Source: an uncultured Verrucomicrobiota bacterium (GTDB lineage: Bacteria > Verrucomicrobiota > Verrucomicrobiia > Limisphaerales > UBA1319). Taken from it: 50,940 nt of DNA. The notes below the pieces were generated by a model. It was not told the origin of the DNA. It ran no database searches and saw only the letters and a list, made by a program, of their open reading frames with translations. Shown piece after piece: positions 25,823 to 32,135 of this stretch (its first letter is position 1; every line of letters begins with the position of its first letter). The stretch lies in assembly GCA_903845125.1 (NCBI GenBank), contig CAIMWS010000465.1, positions 1-50,940 on the forward strand. The letters run 5' to 3'. The position numbers and the translations under genes were made by a program.

Positions 25823-28795
25823 ATGAAAACACGCATCTGGTCCTGGCTGCTGGCTGGCTGGCTGGATCCTTTGCCTGCCCATACCTCGTTGCCGGTGGCC
25901 AGTGGCAATGGTTGCCGAATCATCCTGTTGCTGGCTCTCCTGGGGGCAGCGGCGGGTGGAGCAGCCCAGGCGGAGACGAATCCCCCCACGAAGTTGCTTT
26001 CCTATCGCAATGCTGTGTGGTATGGCTCCACCTTTTGGACCGGGCCGGATTGGACACGGGTGGGCAAAGACTGGCAGCACCCAGGCGAAAACACGCCGAG
26101 TGTCCGCCGTTTCACCACACCTTGCGACGGACGCGTGGCCGTATCAGGTCGCGTTTTTAAGCTGCACCTGGACGGGGACGGCATCCGGGCCAGCATTCTG
26201 CACAATGAGCGGGAAGTCTGGCAGTGTGAAATCGATGGCAAGGACGCCCAGGGTATGGAACCAAAGCTCACGCTCGATGTGAAGCAGGGGGACGCCTTGC
26301 GGTTTATCATTCACAAGCGCGGGACCATTACCTGCGACACGACCGGTTGGGATCCAGTGGTAACCTACACTGGCGGTCAGTGGTTTCAGGCTTCGTTGAG
26401 TTTCGCCGCGAAGAAGCAGGGTGCAGGCGGCTGGTATTATGAAATGCTCGGCAGGGGCGGGCCGCTGGCTTCCCAAGGCGTGCCCGTCCCGTTGGAACTC
26501 AGGCAGGAATTGGACCGTCTCGCCAGTTCCCACTCGCCAAAGTCCGATCCCGGCCTGCTGGCCCTGGCGCTGGAGGAATGGTGGCGCGACGACCCACTCT
26601 CCGACACCGTGGAAGCCTATGCCTTGGCAGTGGCCAGCCATTTGCTGCGCGCGCGGCGGCTGAATGCCGAACTTGGCTTTCCGCCCTCGGCGGAATTGGA
26701 AAAATTGGCGGCCACGACGCCCCAGACGATATCCGAATGGCGCACGTTATTCTTGCAGATCCGCCTGCTCAAACGCGACCTCGCCTTCCGCAATCCACTG
26801 CTGGATTTCGGCCAGCTATTGTTTTGCAAACGGGCACAACCGAGCTATAGCCACCTGGTCGGCCAATACTTCGGCTGGCGCCAGCGGCCCGGAGGAGGAT
26901 TATTTGTGCTGGAGAAAATCGGGAGCTCGCTGGCCGTCCGCGACCTCGTGGGCAGCCAGTTGCCGGCGGGCAATTACCTGGAACCGCGCCTTTCCTACGA
27001 CGGCCAGCGCATCGTTTTTTCCTTTGTCGCGTGTCCGCCGGAGCCTCCGGATTCCACGGCCCTGCCGGTCAATGAAAAAGGGGGTGAGGACGGTTATTAC
27101 CACCTTTTTGAAATCAAGGTCGATGGGTCCGGCCTGCGCCAGCTCTCCTACGGGCGTTACGACGACCTGATGCCCTGTCCCCTGCCGGATGGCGGCCTGG
27201 CGTTTGTGTCCACGCGCCGGCGCAGCTACTCGCGGTGCTTCGGCCCCAACTTCAGCCAGCGCTGGCACTGCTACACGCTCCACCGGATGGACGCCGATGG
27301 CACCGGCCTGCGCATCCTTTCCTTGAATGACGTCAACGAATGGTTTCCCTCCGTTTCAAACGCTGGCGAAATCCTATTCGCCCGCTGGGATTATATCGAC
27401 CGCGATGCCGTCACCCACCAGAATCTCTGGTCCATGCGGCCCGATGGCTGTAATCCGATGGCGGTCTGGGGCAATGCCACCCCCAAGCCGCATTGTACCT
27501 TCCAGGCCCGGGCGGTTCCCGGCAGCCACAAAATCGCCTTTATTGCCTCGGCTCACCATGCCATCACCGGCGGCCCGGTCTGCCTGCTGGATCCAGCAGT
27601 GGATCCGAACCGCCAGGAAGCAATCCAGCGCATCACCCCCGGGCCTTTTCCGGAGGCGGAGAGTGGCAACATTCCGGATTACTACCAGTCCCCCTGGCCG
27701 CTTTCGGAAAAATATTTCCTGGTTGCCTACAGCCGTGACCGCCTGGTGTTTGAGGGCGAGCACCTGGACAATCCCAATCCAGACCCGGCGCTGGGCCTCT
27801 ATTTGCTCGACGCGGCGGGCAACCGCGAGCTGCTTTACCGCGACCCACTGCTGGGCTGCACCAGCCCAATCCCGCTGCGGGCGCAACCGGTGCCCCCCAT
27901 TCTGCCCAGCCCTTTAACGGCCGGCGCGCCGCCGACCGGCGAGATGCTGATCAGCGATATTTACCAGGGATTGGGGAATGTGCCACGCGGCGCCATCAAG
28001 GAGCTGCGGATCATCCAGATTTTTCCCAAGACCACCTGGCTTGCCAATACGCCGAGCGTCGGCGTGGCAGGCGAGGAAAATACCCGGGCCATCCTGGGCA
28101 CGGTGCCGGTCGAGGCCGACGGCTCGGCGCGATTCCTCCTGCCCGCCCATAAGCCGGTCCTTTTCCAGGCGCTCGACCAGGACGGCTGCGCCTGGCAGAC
28201 CATGCGCTCGACCACCTATGTGCAACCGGGCGAGTGCACCTCCTGCATCGGCTGCCATGAGCATCGCATGACCGCGCCCGCGAACACCCGCGCGATGCCG
28301 ATGGCCATGCGGCGCCCTCCGGCCCGGATTGAGCCGGGTGAACTGGGCGGCCGGCCTTTCGCGTACGCCGAAGTGGTCCAACCCGTTCTTAACGCCCATT
28401 GCCTCTCCTGCCATAGCGGTGCGGAAGCCAGGAGCGGCCTCGTTCTCACTGGCGAGCCGCAAAAAGGGTTCACCGCATCCTATTTGTCCCTGTGTACCGA
28501 TCCGAAGCCACCACCTCCCGGGAATAAACGCCCGCCGGCCGATCCGCTGGTGCCGCGTTTTGCCCAGCGTAATCAAATTCAAACCACACCGGTTGGCGGG
28601 CTAAATGGTGCGCGCGGCAGCCGGTTGATGAAAATGCTCCGCGCGGGGCATTATGACGTAAAGCTTCAGGATGCCGATTTTCGCCGGCTGGCGGCCTGGA
28701 TCGACTGCAACGCGGTTTTTTATGGTTCATTTGATCCCGCCGAGCAGGCCAGGCAGCTGGCCGGCCAGCGGATTGCCATGCCGGAAATCCAGTAA
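25823..28795 (+). CDS. HzsA-related protein with two c-type haem motifs
   Basis: About 990 residues from the ATG at 25823; an earlier start at 25742 would overlap the GH95 gene. A hydrophobic stretch (CRIILLLALLGAAAG) near 33-48 serves for export. The central part has propeller-like repeats (LSYDGQRIVFSF, YHLFEIKVDGSGLRQLSYG, HRMDADGTGLRILS), as in the middle region of hydrazine synthase alpha-subunit-like proteins. Two CXXCH haem-binding motifs follow: CIGCH at 808-812 and CLSCH at 860-864, the latter in a PVLNAHCLSCHSGA context. Such HzsA-related proteins are common in organisms that do not make hydrazine, so hydrazine synthesis is not implied. A periplasmic electron-transfer or oxidase role is inferred. 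It probably shares a transcript with the GH95 gene. Confidence 0.75.
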   Translation: MKTRIWSWLLAGWLDPLPAHTSLPVASGNGCRIILLLALLGAAAGGAAQAETNPPTKLLSYRNAVWYGSTFWTGPDWTRVGKDWQHPGENTPSVRRFTTPCDGRVAVSGRVFKLHLDGDGIRASILHNEREVWQCEIDGKDAQGMEPKLTLDVKQGDALRFIIHKRGTITCDTTGWDPVVTYTGGQWFQASLSFAAKKQGAGGWYYEMLGRGGPLASQGVPVPLELRQELDRLASSHSPKSDPGLLALALEEWWRDDPLSDTVEAYALAVASHLLRARRLNAELGFPPSAELEKLAATTPQTISEWRTLFLQIRLLKRDLAFRNPLLDFGQLLFCKRAQPSYSHLVGQYFGWRQRPGGGLFVLEKIGSSLAVRDLVGSQLPAGNYLEPRLSYDGQRIVFSFVACPPEPPDSTALPVNEKGGEDGYYHLFEIKVDGSGLRQLSYGRYDDLMPCPLPDGGLAFVSTRRRSYSRCFGPNFSQRWHCYTLHRMDADGTGLRILSLNDVNEWFPSVSNAGEILFARWDYIDRDAVTHQNLWSMRPDGCNPMAVWGNATPKPHCTFQARAVPGSHKIAFIASAHHAITGGPVCLLDPAVDPNRQEAIQRITPGPFPEAESGNIPDYYQSPWPLSEKYFLVAYSRDRLVFEGEHLDNPNPDPALGLYLLDAAGNRELLYRDPLLGCTSPIPLRAQPVPPILPSPLTAGAPPTGEMLISDIYQGLGNVPRGAIKELRIIQIFPKTTWLANTPSVGVAGEENTRAILGTVPVEADGSARFLLPAHKPVLFQALDQDGCAWQTMRSTTYVQPGECTSCIGCHEHRMTAPANTRAMPMAMRRPPARIEPGELGGRPFAYAEVVQPVLNAHCLSCHSGAEARSGLVLTGEPQKGFTASYLSLCTDPKPPPPGNKRPPADPLVPRFAQRNQIQTTPVGGLNGARGSRLMKMLRAGHYDVKLQDADFRRLAAWIDCNAVFYGSFDPAEQARQLAGQRIAMPEIQ

Positions 28796-28928
28796 GCCGC
28801 CCCGGGAACCGATCCCCTGCCCCTCCGCCAGATCCCGGCCATGGACTCACTTCATGCCCAACTTCCAAGTAAGGCTGGTTCCATTTTCCCGCTGACCGCG
28901 CAGCGTATGCCGGCCGCAGAAAAACGGC

Positions 28929-29918
28929 TTAACAGAATTGCGCCAGGTGTTTGGCGGCCAGGATAAAACCATTTTCACGACTCAGGGAGCCGTCCTCGTG
29001 TTCGATGCTCAGGACGCCCTGATAGCCGTTGGTTCGCAGGCAATTGATGTATTCTCCCCAGTGGATGCTGCCGGAACCGGGGATCACATACCGCCACCAG
29101 CCATGGCCGTAGATGCCCACACGGGCCCGCAGGGCAGTGTCGATGAATGTGTCCTTGGCATGGGTATGGAAGATGCGCTTGGCGAACAGGCTCACCGGCA
29201 GCAGGTGGTCGCATTGCTGGTGCACCAGGTGGGAGGGATCGTAATTGAGGCCGAAATTGTCGTCCTTGATGGTTTCCATGAGGCACTCGAAGGTGTCGAT
29301 GCCTTGCAGGCAGGTTTCAAACCAGTTTTCGATGGCGATTTTTATACCGCGGTCTTTGGCATAGGCGATGATGGGGGCGTAAACCTTTGGCACCACCTGC
29401 CGGATCTGCTGGATCCGGCTCATGTTGGGCAGTGGCATACCCGATTGCATGCAGAGAGTTGGCACACCGAGCAACACCGCGGCATCGGCCATTTTTCGCG
29501 CATGGTTCTGGAAGCTTTCAGCGCCACCGGGCTGGCAGGGATTGCCAAAACAAGCCAGGCCGCTGATTTCCAGGTTGCGCTCGGCGAGCATCCGTTTGAC
29601 CTCCTCCGCCTTGGCCGCATCGAACGTCCCCGGATCGATGTGCTTGCTGCCGGGATCGGCAACGGCTTCCAGGCAAGCAATACCGGCTTTCCGGGCAAAT
29701 TCGAGCACCTCCACCAGCGGCCGGTCGCCAAAGGGGGCGGTCAGCATTCCCACCCGGATGCCTTTCGGCCGGCCGCCGCCTACCGGCCGCAGCGGAGCGG
29801 CATCGGTTTGGCCGTTTGCCATGGCACCCAACAGCGGCAAAGTTCCAAACATGGCGGTGAGGCCGGCGGTGCCGGCGGCCGAGCCGAAAAATCCTCTTCG
29901 AGTCATCATAGTCAGCAT
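28929..29918 (-). CDS. Sugar phosphate isomerase/epimerase-like TIM barrel, Tat
   Basis: 329 residues from the ATG at 29918; GGA lies a few bases upstream, and the longer open frame to 30086 has no signal-like start. TRRGFFGS (6-13) is a twin-arginine motif followed by a hydrophobic segment, so the protein is likely exported folded with its metal. The xylose isomerase-like TIM barrel carries a plausible metal set: Glu197 (IAIENW), Asp227 and His230 (YDPSHLVHQ), His253 (HTHAKD) and Glu306 (SIEHED). Members isomerise, epimerise, or hydrate and eliminate 3-keto sugar derivatives. It is convergent with the HzsA-related gene; the insertion sequence lies upstream of it. Confidence 0.87.
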   Translation of the reverse strand: MLTMMTRRGFFGSAAGTAGLTAMFGTLPLLGAMANGQTDAAPLRPVGGGRPKGIRVGMLTAPFGDRPLVEVLEFARKAGIACLEAVADPGSKHIDPGTFDAAKAEEVKRMLAERNLEISGLACFGNPCQPGGAESFQNHARKMADAAVLLGVPTLCMQSGMPLPNMSRIQQIRQVVPKVYAPIIAYAKDRGIKIAIENWFETCLQGIDTFECLMETIKDDNFGLNYDPSHLVHQQCDHLLPVSLFAKRIFHTHAKDTFIDTALRARVGIYGHGWWRYVIPGSGSIHWGEYINCLRTNGYQGVLSIEHEDGSLSRENGFILAAKHLAQFC

Positions 29919-30123
29919 GGAGTCCAAATTAATAATGCAATGGTGTATTGACGTCCGGCGACTCAATTGGAATTGCCCGGACATCGTATTGTTAACCGAG
30001 ATCCTATGCCGCCCCCGACGGCCAGCAAGCGCTATTTTCGCCTCACCAAGGGGGAGGCCAGCCAACCTGTGGGCGGGTAAAGACAAGACGCGTTGCTCTG
30101 CCGTGCTCGTATGAAAAACCAGT

Positions 30124-30132
30124 GCGAACCCG
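30124..30132. repeat. Target-site duplication, left copy
   Basis: GCGAACCCG directly abuts the left inverted repeat of the insertion sequence and is repeated exactly at 32069-32077 beyond the right end. A 9-bp duplication is close to what ISAs1-type elements make. Its perfection suggests a recent insertion. Confidence 0.88.
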
Positions 30133-30150
30133 CAGGGCTAATGCATAAAG
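30133..30150 (+). repeat. IS left terminal inverted repeat
   Basis: CAGGGCTAATGCATAAAG. It matches the right end with two substitutions and one inserted base. The CAGGG terminus fits ISAs1-family elements. Confidence 0.85.
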
Positions 30151-30191
30151 CGATGTAAGTAATTGAAAGTAAAACGGATAAACGATTGTAA

Positions 30192-30220
30192 TGGACAAGT
30201 GACTTGCGACGATTTAGAAT
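30192..30220 (+). promoter_or_regulatory. Transposase promoter, leaderless geometry
   Basis: TGGACA (30192-30197), a 17-nt spacer and TAGAAT (30215-30220), each 5 of 6 to consensus. The -10 ends 7 nt before the ATG at 30228, so transcription should start at or next to the start codon and no Shine-Dalgarno is possible. A second candidate, TTGAAA (30163-30168) with TGTAAT (30187-30192) at 18-nt spacing, would give a short leader. Confidence 0.65.
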
Positions 30221-30227
30221 TTGGCGC

Positions 30228-31559
30228 ATGTCCTATAAAGTACGATTACCCGACATAGCGCAGCAACAACTCTTGGATGAAGTCCACGTGGAGGTCGCTA
30301 CGTCGGATCAAGTTTCACAAATCAATCAACTACTCGATCAGCACCACTACTTGGGAAGCCATCACCCTGTGGGGGAACGGCTTTATTACATCGCCCAGGA
30401 TGCGAAGAAAAACTGGGTGGCGATCCTTGTTTTCAGCGCCGCCGCCAAGCACCTCAAACACCGTGATAAATGGATCGGTTGGACCAACGAGCAGCGTCGC
30501 CGGCGTCTGAGCCTGGTGACCAACAACACCCGTTTTCTGCTGTTGCCGGAGTTTTCCGTGCCTAATTTGGGGACCCGGGTTTTGCGTCTGACACTGGAGC
30601 GACTGAGCAAGGATTGGCAAATGCAATACGGCCATCCGATAGAAGTGGTCGAAACCTTTGTCGATCCCGAACAGTTTTGCGGCACCGTTTACACGGCCGC
30701 AGGCTGGATCGAGTTGGGCCAGACCGATGGTTGGGGCCGCTGTCAACGCGACTATTATGTCAAACACGGCAAGCCCAAGCGACTCTTCGCGCGCCCTCTG
30801 CGACGCAACTCTTGTCGCAGCCTGCAAGCCGAGCATCTCAAACCCGGCCTGGCCATGGTGGAAGCCAAGACGCCTGCTCGCTGCACCCAACGGGCCAAGC
30901 AAATCAAGTCCATTGTCGATCACTGCAAAGCGCTGCCGGAGTACCGGGCGCGAGTGGAATCCTATCCCCTATTCAGCCTGGCGACGCTGATTTTATTGTC
31001 TATGTTGTGCGAAGCCCCCCGGGGTCAGAAAGATCTGGAGAAATTCGCCCGAGGCCTCAACCAGGGCCAGCGGCGCGCCCTGGGCATCCGGCCCGACCGC
31101 AAAGGCAGCTACCCGGCCCCTTCGCAATCGACCTTCAGCCGTTTTCTCGAAGGCGTCAACAAGGACAAACTCAACGAGCACCTGCTGTGCATTCAACGCC
31201 AGTTGCGGGGTCCCGCGCCCGGGGATTTGGTGATTATGGACGGCAAAGAGCCCAAACACGGCAGCGGGGCCTCCATCATTACTGCGGTCACCGCGACCAG
31301 TCAGCACAATCTGGGCTGCGCCATCGTGGATGTCATAACAAACGAAATCCCCGTGGCCCAACAGAAACTCATCCCCCATTTGGACTTGGAGGGCCATTTC
31401 GTCAGCTTGGACGCCTTGCACACCCAGGATGAAACGGCCCGAATGTTGGTCCTGGAGGCGGGGGCGCATTACCTGCTCACCGTAAAAGACAACCAGCCGA
31501 CAATCCGCGCGAACATCGAAAAGAAAGTAACCGCTCCCGAAGCGGATTTTCCCCCCTAA
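30228..31559 (+). CDS. DUF4338 (DruA-like)-ISAs1 transposase, first frame
   Basis: 443 residues from the ATG at 30228 (the in-frame TTG at 30204 overlaps the promoter). Residues about 25-200 form a DUF4338 domain of the type in the Druantia anti-phage protein DruA: LLDQHHYLGSHHPVGERLYY, HRDKWIGW, LSLVTNNTRFLLLP and a VETFVDPEQFCGTVYTAAGW segment. From about 225 an ISAs1 DDE_Tnp_1-associated domain (YPLFSLATLILLSMLCEA, PAPSQSTFSRFL) leads into the catalytic domain, with Asp338 in IMDGKEPKHGSG and Asp395 in LDALHTQ. The frame stops at TAA within TTTTCCCCCCTAAA, before the third catalytic residue, so this product alone should lack transposition chemistry. Confidence 0.88.
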   Translation: MSYKVRLPDIAQQQLLDEVHVEVATSDQVSQINQLLDQHHYLGSHHPVGERLYYIAQDAKKNWVAILVFSAAAKHLKHRDKWIGWTNEQRRRRLSLVTNNTRFLLLPEFSVPNLGTRVLRLTLERLSKDWQMQYGHPIEVVETFVDPEQFCGTVYTAAGWIELGQTDGWGRCQRDYYVKHGKPKRLFARPLRRNSCRSLQAEHLKPGLAMVEAKTPARCTQRAKQIKSIVDHCKALPEYRARVESYPLFSLATLILLSMLCEAPRGQKDLEKFARGLNQGQRRALGIRPDRKGSYPAPSQSTFSRFLEGVNKDKLNEHLLCIQRQLRGPAPGDLVIMDGKEPKHGSGASIITAVTATSQHNLGCAIVDVITNEIPVAQQKLIPHLDLEGHFVSLDALHTQDETARMLVLEAGAHYLLTVKDNQPTIRANIEKKVTAPEADFPP

Positions 31560-32058
31560 ACCCCCTGCGGCCACCCAGGCCTGCACGATGGAAATCAACA
31601 AAGGGCGTTTTGAAAACAGATTCATCCGCACCGAGTCGGTCAGCCCCGAAGAGGTGGGTTTCCCTTTTGCCAGCCAGGTTGCGCGCCTGGTGCGCCAGAC
31701 CGAGGGACGCAAAGACGAAGAGGTGTCGCTGGTGACCAGCGCACCGTTGTCGCTGTTGCCAGCCCGGCTCTGGTTAAAGCTCAACCGTGCCGGTTGGGAC
31801 ATCGAAAGCGGACTCCACCAGCGCCTGGACGTTTCTCGTAATGACGACCGCTCCCGGGTTAAAGGATCCGATGCCATGCTCGTGCTGGGCATGTATCGGC
31901 GCATCGCCAACAGCTTTTTCATGGAGTGGCGCTCCCATCAACGAAAGCCTGAACATGTAACAACCACCGACTTCCAAACGCTGATGGACGAAAATCATCA
32001 AGCGGCGGCTATCCGCTTGGTCCTCAACAAACGCCCTTCCCTCAAATTCCTTTCATGA
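31558..32058 (+). CDS. ISAs1 transposase C-terminal part, +1 frame
   Basis: If the ribosome slips from CCC (31554-31556) to CCU (31555-31557), reading resumes at 31558 and continues to the stop at 32058. The joined protein runs on as expected for ISAs1 transposases: FPP, then MEINKGRFENRFIRTE in place of the usual KGHGRLE-type segment, and WDIESGLHQRLDVSRNDDRS with the third catalytic residue Glu at codon 31804-31806. An internal ATG at 31588 would give a separate 156-residue product lacking both Asp residues. Either this is a programmed +1 frameshift or the element is broken by one base in a C run. Confidence 0.8.
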   Translation, partial: KPPAATQACTMEINKGRFENRFIRTESVSPEEVGFPFASQVARLVRQTEGRKDEEVSLVTSAPLSLLPARLWLKLNRAGWDIESGLHQRLDVSRNDDRSRVKGSDAMLVLGMYRRIANSFFMEWRSHQRKPEHVTTTDFQTLMDENHQAAAIRLVLNKRPSLKFLS

Positions 32059-32068
32059 ATTGGCCCTG
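32050..32068 (-). repeat. IS right terminal inverted repeat
   Basis: Read on the minus strand it is CAGGGCCAATTCATGAAAG, pairing with the left end at 30133-30150. The transposase stop codon lies inside it. Confidence 0.85.
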
Positions 32069-32077
32069 GCGAACCCG
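32069..32077. repeat. Target-site duplication, right copy
   Basis: GCGAACCCG, identical to 30124-30132. Together the two copies mark the insertion point 58 bp before the GH29 start codon. Confidence 0.88.
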
Positions 32078-32096
32078 TCGCCTCCTGTCCCAGGCC

Positions 32097-32124
32097 TTTA
32101 CACTGCCCGGGCACCGGGTATGAT
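32097..32124 (+). promoter_or_regulatory. Sigma70-like promoter for the second GH29 gene
   Basis: TTTACA (32097-32102), a 16-nt spacer and TATGAT (32119-32124), each 5 of 6 to consensus. The -10 ends 11 nt before the ATG at 32136, giving a leader of only about 5 nt. The insertion sequence ends 19 bp upstream of the -35 box, after its duplication, so the core promoter appears spared. Confidence 0.6.
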
Positions 32125-32135
32125 TCGGGAAAATC

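Larger units (their letters stand above)
30133..32068 (+). mobile_element. ISAs1-family insertion sequence, complete (about 1.94 kb)
   Basis: Both ends can be read: left terminal repeat CAGGGCTAATGCATAAAG (30133-30150), right terminal repeat (reversed) CAGGGCCAATTCATGAAAG (32050-32068), flanked by the 9-bp duplication GCGAACCCG. The transposase is encoded in two frames (30228-31559 and 31558-32058) with its stop inside the right end, as is usual for compact elements. At 1936 bp it is longer than typical ISAs1 members because the transposase carries an extra N-terminal DUF4338 domain. It inserted in the region between the isomerase-like gene (-) and a GH29 gene (+), oriented toward the GH29 gene. 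Confidence 0.9.

Noticed and set aside
25823..28795. Hydrazine synthase alpha subunit, implying anammox metabolism
   Set aside because: Only the general HzsA-like layout is shared; no HzsB/C genes or anammox partners are present, and such proteins are common in non-anammox members of the phylum group.
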